NCBI GenBank assembly: GCA_911728435.2
Contig: OU452201.1
Span: 18,910,001-18,974,000, forward strand
DNA: 64,000 nucleotides
Direction of reading: 5' to 3'
Source: Apoderus coryli
Taxonomy: Eukaryota; Arthropoda; Insecta; Coleoptera; Attelabidae
Shown: one piece after another, positions 37,576 through 51,500 of the stretch
Layout of the letters: every line of letters starts with the position of its first letter
Numbering within the stretch: position 1 is the stretch's first letter
Notes under the pieces: model-generated
What the model was told of the DNA's origin: nothing
The model's input: the letters and a program-made list of their open reading frames with translations, nothing else
The model's database searches: none
Position numbers and translations under genes: made by a program

Positions 37576-38910
37576 GACTCGAGAAATCTCTTCTTAAATG
37601 GAATTCTAACCTCAATATTGCTTTTATATTTTTCATTATTGGGTTGTTTACTGTGTGTGGCGATTAAAAAATTAAAAATATGGAATTATTTGACGAGGAT
37701 CTTGATGTTTTCGAATTAATTGAACATGGATTTCCAAGGAGGGTTTATGAAATGCCGAATTATTTTTAGATAAGGACAATTTAAATTTTTTTCAAAGATT
37801 TCGACTGACGAAGACTACGATTCGGTCTATCCTAGACCAAATTGAGCATTTTTACTAGAATTTGATGAGCTATGACAGCTTTCAATAGAAGATATTTTAG
37901 TAGGAAAGACCGAAAAGCGTCTTTGTGCTTAACATACCTATTATATATATATAGAGGTACTAAGGAAATAGTCGATATTAAAAAATAATAATAGAGGTAT
38001 ATACCTATGTATTAAAACCATAACAACTTCACGTTTACAGTTTATTTAATTATTAATCCACAAAAGAATAAATAAGCTAACAACTCTACTTATGTTCCCA
38101 GGTAAATAATAAACTAAAACTATTTTTGAATATAAATCATAAAATATGTAAGTAGCACTCATCTAGCTAAATCTTATAATAGAAACAGATCAAATACTAT
38201 GTATATGTAATAAATACATTTCAAATATATAACAATAAGAATAGATAAATTTAACAATGGAAAATAATAACAAACAGTTAATTTTATTAATTTGAATGAT
38301 GCCACAATAACTATGATCCAACACTATCGATAGAAGAACTTCTTTCTCGTTGGAAGTGTAGTTTGGAGGTCTTCTCTTTTTTTATGTATCACTAACTTCC
38401 ATCGTATTATATGTTATATTAAAAAAATGTATTAAATAATAAAATGAAAATAATTTTGTGGCATAGCGGACAAAATGACTGGTTTTTCCTACACAAGGGA
38501 CTTTTGTGTAATTTAGCAGGGCCTCAGTCTAAACAAAGTCCCTTGTGTAGGTAAACCCAGTCATTTTGTCCGCTATGCCACAAAATAATTTTGTTTCTAT
38601 TATATTTACGGACACAATTTAACTCTAGTATTTAATAATTTTCGTTCACATTCACAATCAAAATTAATGTTTACATTATGAATTATTATGAAAACAAAAC
38701 TGAAGAGGTTAAAAGTTAAAATATTACCTACTGCCCGACCAAAAAACTCCTCTTCATTGTCGGCTACCTTAAATTTGCTATGTTGACAAATTTACCCGAT
38801 ACTTAACTAAGTGCTATCTACTCATGATTCGGTGCAATCAATTCCGTTCTTAAAATTTAGATGACCCTTAACTATTCTCTACTTAAAGTGTATGTGGTGC
38901 AAACGGGCAT
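37576..38910 (+). mobile_element. PIF/Harbinger-like element, copy B (left-truncated)
   Basis: Repeats the inside of copy A from its CTCTTCTTAAATGGAATTC segment to the right terminus TATGTGGTGCAAACGGGCAT, in the same orientation. The same ORF relic starts at ATG 37680. It carries unrelated AT-rich sequence and the 38452-38587 MITE inside. Confidence 0.55.
38452..38587. mobile_element. Foldback MITE, about 136 bp
   Basis: Long arms: TGGCATAGCGGACAAAATGA at left mirrors TCATTTTGTCCGCTATGCCA at right, and similarity extends through CTACACAAGGGAC/GTCCCTTGTGTAG. A diverged single arm of the same family is at about 1320-1400. Confidence 0.65.
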
Positions 38911-38973
38911 TAGTTAGTGAATATAAGCGAATTTTGTGTATTTATGAGTGTTCCATTATTATGCTACAATAAT

Positions 38974-39910
38974 AGGGTTATTCTTTCGTACTGAACTAAG
39001 TGAACAATCTGAAAATTGTCAGTTTATTCACGATTGTGCGTATTCTTTCGACATCGATCACTTCAACCAAACTGATTAAAATTCCTACCCCCCTTGCCCC
39101 TTACTGATCAACCTCTAGGTACCGGTTAGTTCGTTCAGTTAACAGTTAACCTTTAAAAGTATTGAATATTGAGAGATAATAATTGGAATATAATTTCGAA
39201 TCAAACCAATATATTGCAAAAGTTTAAAACATGGATAATAATATCATGGAGTAAATAATTTTACCAGTTTTCAGAGCAGAGTTGGTTGTTTTCACAAGTT
39301 TTCGAGGTTAAGTGAAAGCCAATCACAAAAAAGATGATCTTTCGGTTTCGCCAAATATTCAGTTCAGTACAATCACATTCAGTTTAATCACATTCACTTG
39401 GTTCAGATCAATCACTACGAAAGAATAACCCTATTATTAACAATAGCATCAGTAGGGTTATTCTTTCGTAGTGATTGATCTGAACAAGTGAATGTGATTA
39501 AACTGAATGTGATTCTACTGAACTGAATATTTGGCGAAACCGAAAGATCATCATTTTTGTGAATGTCTTTCACTTAACCTCGAAAACTTGTGAAAACAAC
39601 CAAATCTGCTCTGAAAACTAGAAAATTATTTACTCCATGATATTATTATCCATGTTTTAAACTTTTACAATTTATTGGTTTGATTCGAAATAATATTCCA
39701 ATTAGGTATCTCTGTATATTCAATACTTTTAGAGGTTAACTGTTAACTGAACGAACTAACCGGTACCAGGAGGTTGATCAGTAAGCGGCAAGGGGGGTAG
39801 GAATTTTAATCAGTTTGGTAGAAGTGACCGATGTCGAAAGAATACGCACAATCGTGAATGAACTGACAATTTTCAGATTGTTCACTTAGTTCAGTACGAA
39901 AGAATAACCC
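38974..39910. mobile_element. Inverted pair of 459-bp TA-flanked MITEs
   Basis: Two copies, 38974-39432 and 39454-39910, in opposite orientation 21 bp apart. Each ends in GGGTTATTCTTTCGTA with TA outside, as for Tc1/mariner-type MITEs. They are nearly identical, so the pair forms a hairpin with stems of about 460 bp. Confidence 0.75.
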
Positions 39911-40301
39911 TAGTGTAAATTGGTGCTAGAAAATATTTCAGAGAAAATAACAAAAATGGTTAGTTGGGCAGCCTGTGGTTGTTCCCTGACACCTAAAAAT
40001 AAAAATTCTGGGGTTAGGTTTCACTAGAAGTAATTTTAATCAAGAGGTTTTGTAATATATCCGTAAAAATTGGAAATAAAAAGTCATATTTTTTCAATGA
40101 TATTTAAAAGTTAACCACCCAATAAAATTTGTATTTAAGTATAAATAAGGTGCGTTCCAACCGTCGCGTCGGCATAGATAAACCTACACCAGATGCACAT
40201 GGTCGACAAATTCTGCGCCAGAGAACTTAATGTCTCTGTTATATGCGGCCAGCACCAATTAAATTAAAACGTGTTTTGGTCTATTTATGCTTTATAATAA
40301 C

Positions 40302-40323
40302 CATTGTCCTTTTAAAGACAATG
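40302..40323. mobile_element. 22-bp palindromic micro-insertion (CATTG family)
   Basis: CATTGTCCTTT and complement (one wobble position), flanked by TAATAAC at 40295-40301 and 40324-40330. Same family as 13062-13083. Confidence 0.6.
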
Positions 40324-41689
40324 TAATAACTATAAATATAATAAACTGAAAAAAATAATAGAATGAGTTTTGTTAATTGATTTCGAGAATGGGATCTAAT
40401 TTTTGAGACTGTAGTTTTGTTATGAAATATATACGAACATTAAGATATTTGACACAAAAAGATTTTATTAAAAAGTATATGTGATTTGCTGGGCTATCTA
40501 GTGCATGCTTGAATTTTCAAATTAAAGGACTTTTTACAATATTCGTTATTCTTTTTATTTTAAATATCCAACACATAATTTTCTAGGGTTATCGGAGTTC
40601 ACGCTTTCTCTTAACTGTCTCTAATGTCACTTCAACTGTCACTTGTTCAACTGTCAACCGTAGACGGTTGACAGACTACCGCGTGTGCGTTTTAGAGATG
40701 TGATAATACACAATACCGTCGCTAGAGATGGGCATATTCAATTCACAAAATATCGTCTACATTAAAAAGCTAATGTGACATTATTTTATTCACTTCTAAC
40801 TCAAAAATGTAACAAAATGTGTAAAAAAAAAATTTTTTAAAAAATAAAATGTCTACGCCTCTGATAAAGTAAACATCTATAAAGGTTTCTATAAAAAAAA
40901 AATGCTTTATCATGTTGATTTTAAATGAATTGTTGCATCAAACAGTTTTCATTAGGTAAAATGAAACCTGGTATACTACATACTAAAAGATAATAGCGTA
41001 AAGATTACTTTTAATTATTAAGAACTAATAAAACCTAGAAGCGACTTAATACATAATTCTAAGTTTTACCTATGAAATGAAATTTCGGACTCCTTTTGTT
41101 CACTGCGACTTGGGCATCCAAAAGCCACACAACGTACCATTTTATTAATATACAAACTAAATTTCTATTTCCAATTTTCACAAATAAAATCATCAAAAAT
41201 GCACACGTAGTTTTCTGTTTGTTTGTCACATCAAAAATGGCCGCCGCATTAAAAGCATAACACTTGCTATGCATACAGGTATACGACCGTGCGGTATCCC
41301 TTCTCTTTAGTAATCTAAGGTCCATGACAAAAGGCCAATAAAGAAGAAAAAAATAAAAATTCATAAACATAGGTTATGTTTTTCAAAATTTTAAAACTAA
41401 GCTAACGAAGTTCTATGAGGTTGGTGCGGTCATTGTAAATTTAAATATACTGTGGTGCGGTGAACACGCGATTGTAGTGAAATAAAATTAGAATATAATA
41501 ATTTCCTTATCCAGAACAATAACGAATAATATAATCCTAAATTATCCAAGCAACTGATAACAACATAATATATAATAAGGTAAAGTAACTTATTTCTTCC
41601 TTTTTCATTTTCAACAATTTATTTTTACTGATAATAGCCACATACATATAAATATTAATAAAAAAGATATAAAATGGCCGAGGCTTCGG

Positions 41690-43245
41690 GAGGGTCTAGC
41701 CCTCCCGCAAGAGAAACGCACAAAAAGCGAAAATACAATTAAAATGTAAGATTGGCGAAATATGACAAAATATGGTCATTGCAGAATCAAACACTGCAGG
41801 GAAAAATGTACTTACATCCTATGGCTATAGCGAGCGAAATTCTAAATTGGATTTCGTACAAATTAAACGAAAACAAAACAAAATATCAGTGGAATTTGGT
41901 TACATTACATACCTACCTGCATACAATCAATTAAAGGAGTTATTAAAGGTATCTTAAAAGATATTGATTGCAATGAGATTATTGAAAACACAACATCGGC
42001 ATCTAAAGTAATAACCTAAAAAGATTCAAGTCAGTGGAACATTAGAGGCTGCAAATCCAATATAGACAATTTGAAAACATTTATTCATGACGCATCACCA
42101 GATATCATACTCTTAACTGAAACATGGCTTAAACCATCTATGCATATAAAAATTAGCAGTAACTTTTTACGGAAGGACCAACCAGATGAAAAAGAAGGAC
42201 TCGGCATACTAATACGAACTTTCTATCACGACAACTTTTTGGACATAGACTGTACCTCGCTATCTCAAAACCTGAAAGTAATCGGCATAACAATAACCTA
42301 AATGTATGTAATGTATTCCTCCAGATACTGAAATTAGCAACGAAATGTGGAATTGGGAGCATCGAAAGACTCCATATTTGGTCGAGCCCTAATTAAAAAT
42401 TACAAGCGATGTACATTCATGAGACTCTTCCAACTTCCACTTATAAATTTAGGACTAAACAAAGAACGGAATGCTCACCAAGAATTTCTAGAAATAGCAA
42501 ACCGAAATTATAAGGATTATAACTGTGCATTCACTAATACATCGTATGACTGAAAATCACAGAGGCGGCGTCAGCCATCTTCTGCACTCAATAGACAGTT
42601 GAAGTGCTTCCATTTACGTAAACGAAAACGTGAAAGTTGACAGCTACGCGTGCGCCCGTTGATTTTCTTTGCGTTTAGGTTTACGACGCTACGTAATCTT
42701 GCCTGCCTCCACGTAGTGCCCGATAATCGCTTATACGCTACCCGAAACGCCCCGTTTTTTTTTCCAATTATTGGGTCTTGTCTTGGAATTGATATCCAGC
42801 CGGCGTAAGTATGGACCTACAGTTTAGCCTGGAATCGGAACCACGGGCCTCGACTGCCATCCGCCAGCACCCACGACCAGGTATTTGAAATCGCATCGAC
42901 AAGCGCTTGAACATGTGGACATCTCCCGCCCCTCAATAAACATAAAATACTACCAGACCAAACAGAAATATGTACGGAGAAATGTTAGCTATTAACAAAG
43001 CTTTGGAAATAGAAATGGAAAACAACATTGACAACCTAATCATTTTCACAGACTCTAAAAGTTCTGTACAAAAAATATGCGGTTTTACTAAATACAAAAA
43101 CTGTGACAGAAGACAGAACTTAATATCTCACAAAGCAATTTCGTCTAGAAGCGAATCACAACGACTTAAACAAAGATTAATGTTGTGTACATTAATGTTT
43201 GACTTAAACTACAAAATTGCGTGGATACCCGCATATTAGCTATTT
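41690..43245 (+). pseudogene. LINE relic with endonuclease and RNase H parts, RT deleted
   Basis: Around 42040-42300 the plus strand encodes WNIRGCKSNID and DIILLTETWLKP, the first motifs of an APE-type endonuclease. At 42970-43240 it encodes EMLAINKALEIE, LIIFTDSKSSVQ and YKIAWIPAY, the RNase H domain typical of I- and related LINE clades. The reverse transcriptase that should lie between is absent, so an internal deletion has fused 5' and 3' parts. 42560-42960 is unusually GC-rich and of unclear origin. Confidence 0.75.
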
Positions 43246-43870
43246 CCAGTATAAACATTATTCTATGTGGGCTATTCTCGGACGTTACAGTATTGTCCAT
43301 GCTCTCAGATTGAATTAGGTATTTGAGTTTTTGTAAACATAGAAATCGTAATATAAAACTAATAGTATTTAAACTTTAAACAATATGTGTATTAAGCTTA
43401 AGTGTAACCGGTGCAAATAGCTGTTAATCAACCAAGGTTACTAGTATCCTTGGTAATTAAGGTTCTAGAACTCTTTATTCAGGTTTGGTGTGTGTACTCA
43501 GTAGTGACGTAAGACGTAAACGCTAATTACGTGAAATTAAATAAAGGTTTTATACTGTCTAATAACGTGACACGTTATTTCAAAGCATGTGCGCATCTCA
43601 GAATAACGTAAATGCTAATTACGTGACAAGGGTTTTAAAATATTTCTATTCAATCATTCTTTCATAGATACATTTATTTGACCTCACAAGTGTGAATCCT
43701 TGATTTTACAGATTGTTGTACTTCATAATTTTCATCGCCGCATTTTTATGACATTCATTAAAATCTGTTACCTACTGAGACGTGTTGGAACAAACGTATA
43801 AATTCGTTCAACGTCGAATATCAGCAATTTTTACTCACTTAACTTAATCAGCATTCCTTCTACAATTAAG

Positions 43871-43890
43871 CATTGAGTTATAACTCAATG
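43871..43890. mobile_element. 20-bp palindromic micro-insertion with 8-bp duplication
   Basis: CATTGAGTTA and its exact complement, flanked by CAATTAAG at 43863-43870 and 43891-43898. Confidence 0.6.
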
Positions 43891-45580
43891 CAATTAAGTA
43901 AGAAAGTTTCATTAATAATTGAGTGTCACATCAATTCAGCTGCACTAGATAAACTTTATTTGCTCACAAAATACTACATACAAAAAATAAACACTGAGCT
44001 GGGTGTATGCTACTGGAAAAGTGGCAAGAGGCCATAAAGTTAGTACTCGCTTAGGCGGTACTAACTTTTTTTTACAACATGAAACACAGCGTACAATTGA
44101 GGTGTTGAGCAAAAAACAAAGATATTTCATTTTTCTACCAGTGTAATTTTGGAAATACCACTCTTCATCAAATTCTTTAATGTCGTTTTGCACAGACTAT
44201 GGTCACATACGATGTGAGAGGAATATTTGATTCGACTGTAATAAGCCTGACCTATAAAGTTTTAATGTAAGAAGTATTTTATTCGCCGAGTTTCTAATAT
44301 ATTGAGGATGGAGATGTAATGGAATAACGCCTTACGTTTCCAGCAATTAAATTCGATGTGTAAATGTTCGTTATATTTTCTTAACGTAAACGTTTAGACA
44401 AGATACTTAGTTAATTCTTTGCTTGGTTTGAATATAATATAAAATATAACACACCCTTATGTAAGAAATCATAGCGGATTCGAATTTTTGTTGACCAAAT
44501 CAAACCTAAGAAAATATGTTGAAATTATCTCTAATCTCTAATAGGTATAGCGCGATTGCAACAAATGCCATGCGTGACATAAATTATAAAGTAAAAAACA
44601 TTGTCTATTATCATTTTAATCTATGTAAGATTTTTAACTTTTGTAATTTGTGAGGTAATATCAAATATACGAAATAATTATTAATTTATGATTTGAAATT
44701 AACTTAAAATTAAATAAATTTTATTTAACAAAAATGTCACGTATGCGCTGTTTATCGTATGTCGAATCACATAGCAGTGTTGCCTTTGAATCTATCTCGT
44801 CTAATAAATCGATATTAAAATGTATTTAATATTCCGCAATAATAAAATTTTGTACAAATACATGCCACATATAATTATTTTCATTGACTGCTTGTTTTTA
44901 AGCTGAGATTATTCAAATACGAAATTGTTTTAGTAAGTCAAACATATAAATTATCAGTTAATTATCTGCAATGTGTGTAATTTTGGCACCCATGCAGCAG
45001 TTGGTAGCATTGTTTATACCCAGTTTATCAAAACGTTAATATGGCGGATGAAATTGAAAAACATTAGTTCCATTATTTGAATGAGTGATATGGTATAGTA
45101 AATAGATCTTAATTTTTGTCTACAGATGGGTAAATATGAGATTATTATATAAATATCGATAATATGTTGTTACTAGTTTGTTGAAGAGCTTGCTTGATTG
45201 TTTAGGCTTGAATTTGTAAATTGTTTTTGACAAATACCAGCGATATCTATATTTAAATTTGAAAAATGGTGTCATATCACATTTTTCAAAATGTGTTTAT
45301 ACTTTTAGAATTATAAGAATTAAAATTAGTTTATGTTATTCGTAGATCGTTTTCGATTATTTGTATTATAGATACGTTTTTACAACCTTTAGTTTATTGT
45401 TGTTTCTCTGAGCCCAAAAGTATGCTGCATACCTACCTATACATAACTCTCATCAATAAACAACTTATGCTGTATCAATTATCTGTTTTTAACGTTTGTT
45501 ATTTACTTTGTTGATATAAAATTTAACTCGTATTGAGCAAACAAAACTAAACTTAAACCTTAAAAGTTCCAGGTTCAAAT

Positions 45581-48500
45581 ATGGATAAAGGCATAACTAA
45601 AATCAAAGAAGAAGTACCAGATGATAATGACGATCAGGAAATGATGTTAGATGAGCACGAAGATGAATCCACACCATCAGACGACCCGAACACTTTGGGG
45701 CCTGCTGCACTGGGTCTACAAAGAGTTGGTACTCAACCACCACCTAGACCTCCCCCATCCCAACCTGTGCAAGTGTTAAATGCTCGAGGAATGCCAGCTA
45801 GAATTAGAAAGAAAAACAAGTTGTTCTTTGACGATGATATTGTTAATACACCTCATCATAGAGTGCCTAATATGAAAAAACAGAGGTTGTCGTCGCCTAG
45901 TAAAAAAATGAAATCGTATTCGCCGGGTAGTGTTAAAGTTAAAAGTGAAAATTCAACGCCTAAAACTCCGGGAAGTAGGAGACATAATAGTAATTGTAGG
46001 GCTTTGTCGGAAGTGCCAGTACGATTAAATTCTCCTGATAGGAAGATAGGACAGAAGATTGGGATGCGGTTGCGGAATTTGTTGAAACTGCCGAAGGCTC
46101 ATAAATGGGTGTGTTATGAGTGGTTCTACAGCAATATCGACAGGTATGGCTGAATAATGCTTTTTCAGTATAAATAAATTTAGATCTAACAAAGTGCAGG
46201 TCTGTGTTTGGAACTAACAGGAAAATAACTATTAATTTTCAATAAGTACTGTATACCAAACAAAGTAGGTTATTAGAAGTTTCTTGTGATCGAAAAACGA
46301 TAGCACGTTAAAATTTGGGCTGTCTTCGTGATAAGATAATATTTATATATTATAAAAAGGCACCCGTTGTATAAGACAATATATCACTCCGTATTTTTGT
46401 ATTACAGGTGTTTATTTTCTGGTGAAAACGACTTTCAAATTTGTCTGAAGGAATCATTTCCGTCTTTAGAAACGCGTGAGTTGAATCGTACAGTATGGCG
46501 AAAGATTCGTCGAATGATGGGCAAACCAAGACGATGTTCCCAAGCTTTCTTTAACGAGGAGCGATTAGAATTGGAAAAGAAGCGAAAAAAGATACGTGCA
46601 CTACAACATTCTAAATCGAATGATTTGGCCAGCTTCAAAGTAAAAACCTTACTATTTTTACAATATTTTAAACATTCATTATAATTTAATTGGTTTTTTA
46701 GGATTTACCATCAGAAATTCCTATTCAACTGGTAATTGGCACTAAAGTTACTGCTAGACTGAGGAAACCTCAAGATGGGCTGTATACAGGAACTATAGAT
46801 GCTGTTGATACGTCGAACAACACGTACAGGTACTAAGATATTATTTTAGAAATATAAGACCCAACTACATTTTGTTGAAAAAACTCGGTATATATGTAAC
46901 TATCAGAAAATATTGTAAGTTTTTCTTATTTTCTTACAAAATTCTTGTCTTTGTCATGTTGTTCTAATTATTCATAACTTTATTGTTATGTGTTCTATAT
47001 AAAAGTTCATTTTAAATCCGAAACGGTTTCGTTATAGATTACCAACTATTGCCAACTTCCTTTTCACTGTAATAATACGAATGAGTTAGTTTTCCTGAGA
47101 GCCACTGTACTTCTTAAGTTGCTTTCAACAATTGGTGCCCTAAAGTTATTACAAAAAACAGGTTAAAACAGATTTGATACCGATTAGATTAAAAAAATCT
47201 TTGGAAAAACAAGGCTATCTGAAATCCAGAAAACGTTATATATTGACTTTCGTCAGGAGGTTTTACAGTTAAAATAATTTGGCACCATTTCCACATAAAT
47301 GTATAGGTAAACAAATAAAACTAACAAAATTGAAGCATAGAAAATATGAAGATCATACAGTTAGTTGATTTGAGCGTATGTGTACTTTTGTATGATACCG
47401 AAATCTGAAGAACATTATGATGATATGTTATTCAGGATCTCTTACGCCTAGTGGAACAGCTCAATCTTTGCAGGGAACATTTAATGAGTCAGTGAAATCA
47501 ATTGACGGAAAGATTGGTTGACTGACGCCTTGTGGTTTTTTTCCTTGCTTTCTTTCATTATCCTTGGGTAAAGTTTAACGTTTACGTAAGAATTAAAATG
47601 CTGCAGTAAGGTACAAATCTTTCAGTTTAATATAATTGAAAAACAAAATTGTTCTTTGGACACATTTTTTCTAAAATAACAATATAAATTTGTAATATTT
47701 TGATAACTCTTTTTTTATCTTTGATAAAACCAGATTTATTATATGTTAGCTCTCGTTTTCAACCTTTTATGGATGTATTTTGGCCACAAATTGTTTTGGC
47801 GTGTTATAATTATTTGTAATTTTAAGTCTCCATACCAAATGCAATACACAACATACTGCCTAGTGTATGCAGAAGTGATTGATTTCATCATTATTCGTTT
47901 CATGAATGAAGATTGAAATAAAAAATCATTTCTTAGACTAAATAGGAAAATTTAATTATTTTACTGTTGCTAATATAACCTGACCTAAACCATTTGCGAT
48001 ATACAATTAATGTATACTCGTGGGACCTATAAAGGGTTTAAAGAGGACCCAAATCAAATTTTAAAAGGAAGGTTTGGATATGTAGTTTACATGACGAATT
48101 TTTTTCGCAGGATAACATTTGAACGTCAAGGTTTAGGCACACATTCCGTACCGGATTATGAAGTACTTTCTAATGACAAACCGGAAACCATACCGATCAC
48201 ATCCATACAAAACCAATTCCGACCTAGAAACGGTTGGGTATCGACTCCATCCGGTTTGAAAAGTCCGGTGTTCAGCAGCACAAATAAACACAGAAAGGAT
48301 CCGCTTTTGAGTAATTCAATACTGGCTGATAGCCCAACGTTAATGTATCAAAGTTCTGGTGATGCTAAATTAGGAGGATACCCCATAAGGTTCTTAGAAA
48401 AAATAGTGTTGGTTAAGAAGATTTTAAATGTGAAAAGAAATAAAGTGACTCTGTTGAAATCTTTGAACAATGAAGCGGAGAGATTGATGTCGTTTGAACA

Positions 48501-51500
48501 GGATATTCCTGAGGAACTAGAGAGAAGGTAAGTAAATGATAGTAACTCATCACACATATTTACTTCAAGATAATAAAGGTAACAACAATTAACAAATGTG
48601 TCAAACATGCCTTTTGCCATAATAATATCAGTTATTATATTATATTAATGTGTCATAAGACAAAAATGAAGTAAGCTATAAGTACTTCTTTTAAGGTGGA
48701 TAAAAAGTTATTAATATTTATGATTTATAACAAATCTAGCACTATTTGACTTTATATTTGTTACAGCAATATTAAAAACATGAAAAGTCTACTAGTAGGA
48801 AAATTAAATTACAAAAATTCTTTTATCTAACCGTCACTGTACGACACTTGTCAACGTAGAAGGTCAAATATTGAGAAAAATAATAAACTGAATCTTGTGG
48901 TCAAAATTATCAACATTCAATACAAATTCTTCTAAAGTTAGATCTTCTTTGTCAAGGCAACGAACTCAAATATCATAATATATAGGGAAAATTGAATAAT
49001 ATTTGGTCTGCTAACGTATTAACATTATACAGGGTGGTCCAACGAAAAGTTTGCACCTAGCTTTTCTCTTTTTTTTGTAGTCGAATGCGAAAATGCTCGG
49101 ACACGTCGATTTTGCTTTTGAGGGGGACACATTTTAAACATATTTTTCGATCTGCGCCTTTAACCCCCTAGCGGGGGTGAGTAACAACCCTAAAATTTTA
49201 AATGGAAAGAGGGGTCTAATGACATATCATTTGAAAGGACACAAAATTGTCTTTCTAATGATACCCTATTTGTCGAATTTTACTAAAACAGTTAATACGA
49301 AAACGACTTTAAAGACATTAAGCCGATAATTTTGGTATTAATGAGAAATACAAATAAGTTTTAATTATTACGACTGAAAACAACTACAATCATTTCTAAA
49401 TTATTTACTTTGAAGAAAAACGGGATTTCAAAAACACTATCTTATTTATCAGAACTAAATTCCTCACTAATCGTTTGCGTTTTTTGTTGAAATAAAAACT
49501 GCAGATACGTGTAGGAAAAGAATTTACACCGTTTATTTTAGTCTTTTCATTGATTCAGTTTGGTTGCTTCTCAAGTTATTTTACTTTTACCGTACAAAAT
49601 GATTTATTCCATTCTAGAACGAGTTGAAATTGTTAAACTTTATTTTCAAAATAATAGTAGTGCTAGACTTACGGCTCGCTTATTTAATGAGAGACATCCC
49701 AATAAAAATGTGAATGATGTGTACGTTGGCAAGTTAGTTAAAAAGTTTGTAGATACCGGATCTGTCTGTAATGTAAAACACCAGCCGCAGAAACCGATCA
49801 GAAATGAAGCTGTGGAAGTCGCTGTTTTAGGGCATGTTGAAATGGATCATAGTCAAAGTACCCGTCAACTAGCTGAAGCCTCAGGTGTCTCCCGTTCGTC
49901 CATAATACGAATTTTAAAAGCGTACAAATTTCATCCGTACAAAATCAAATTAGTACAGGAACTAAATGAGGATGATCCTGATAGAAGGCTGCAATTTTGT
50001 GAAGCAATGAGCCAGCGTTTAATTGAAGATCCGCAATTATTATTTAACATTTGTTTTTCCGACGAATGCACATTTTATTTGAATGGAGCTGTAAATAGGC
50101 ACAATTGCCGTTACTGGGATGACAGTAACCCACATTTATTCCGTGAGGTTCATACCCAGTATCCTCAAAAAATAAACGTCTGGTGTGGCATATTAGGAAA
50201 TCATATTATAGGACCACTTTTTATTCCTGGAAATTTAACTGGTGAAGTGTACCTAAACATGCTTGAAGACACAATTGATCCTTTAATAACACAAATAATA
50301 GAAGATGACCAAAATCATACTGCTGATCGGCTTTATTTCCAGCAAGATGGAGCACCTCCGCACTATGTGGCTCCTGTAAGACAGTTCTTAGATGACCGGT
50401 TCCCTGGACGGTGGATTGGAAGGAGGGGCCCAATTGAATGGCCTGCCAGGTCACCGGATTTATCGCCTTTAGACTTTTTTCTTTGGGGGCACTTAAAAAA
50501 TAAATGTTTTGCCACGAAGCCCGAGTCCATAGAAGATCTTCGCCAACGCATTACAGAAGAGTGCAGAAACATAACACCTGATATGCTACAAAATGTTAGA
50601 AATAGATTTGAACAAAATCTGTATTATTGTATGGAATCAAATGGGTCACATTTTCAACATTTGTTAATGTAACGTTTTAATAAATCAATTTAACAGCTTG
50701 TTTACTTTTTTTACAAAGCAATGTTAAAACTAACAAACATTGGAATGTACTAACGATTGCAGGTGTTTTCACTCGCAATAATTAAAACTTATTTGTATTT
50801 CTCATTAATACCAAAATTATCGGCTTAATGTCTTTAAAGTCGTTTTCGTATTAACTGTTTTAGTAAAATTCGACAAATAGGGTATCATTAGAAAGACAAT
50901 TTTGTGTCCTTTCAAATGATATGTCATTAGACCCCTCTTTCCATTTAAAATTTTAGGGTTGTTACTCACCCCCGCTAGGGGGTTAAAGGCGCAGATCGAA
51001 AAATATGTTTAAAATGTGTCCCCCTCAAAAGCAAAATCGACGTGTCCGAGCATTTTCGCATTCGACTACAAAAAAAAGAGAAAAGCTAGGTGCAAACTTT
51101 TCGTTGGACCACCCTGTATAGTGTGTTATTTAAAACGTGGAGAAGTTGCCTTTAGTATACCTATTATCATTTTTTGAAAATTGAAATTAATCAGTGCAGT
51201 TTATTGTGGAATACCCTGTATATATCCAAGTTATATTTTTTTATAGAAATTGTGACAATTAATTTCTTTGTTAGAAAATTTGACACATACATTATACATA
51301 ATATTTATTATTAATGTTATTGTAATTCTAGATTTGCTATTGTTCTAATTGAATTGGAGAAATTGAATTCTGATCTACAAGGTTACTTGGAAGACATGCA
51401 AGTTTTTTGTCAACAAATTGCACCTGAACCAAGTGTGGCAGCTATGTTGGCTCCATCTCATTTACGCGAGAAATGCCGGGAAGAGGCGAGAGATATTGTT

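Larger units (their letters stand above)
36009..45580. other. Intergenic region between divergent AASDH and LIN9
   Basis: 9.6 kb rich in transposon remains: part of a GGGTTATTC MITE (36311-36369), two Harbinger-like copies (36569-38910), a foldback MITE (38452-38587), an inverted pair of 459-bp MITEs (38974-39910), a 22-bp palindrome (40302-40323), a LINE relic (41690-43245) and a 20-bp palindrome with 8-bp flanks (43871-43890). About 44200-45580, just upstream of LIN9, shows no recognisable element. Confidence 0.5.

Noticed and set aside
40654..40678. CTGTCAACCGT palindrome as another micro-insertion
   Set aside because: Good 11-bp arms but no direct repeat on either side.
44035..44067. Palindrome AAAGTTAGTAC / GTACTAACTTT as another micro-insertion
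   Set aside because: Arms are imperfect and no flanking direct repeat is present.
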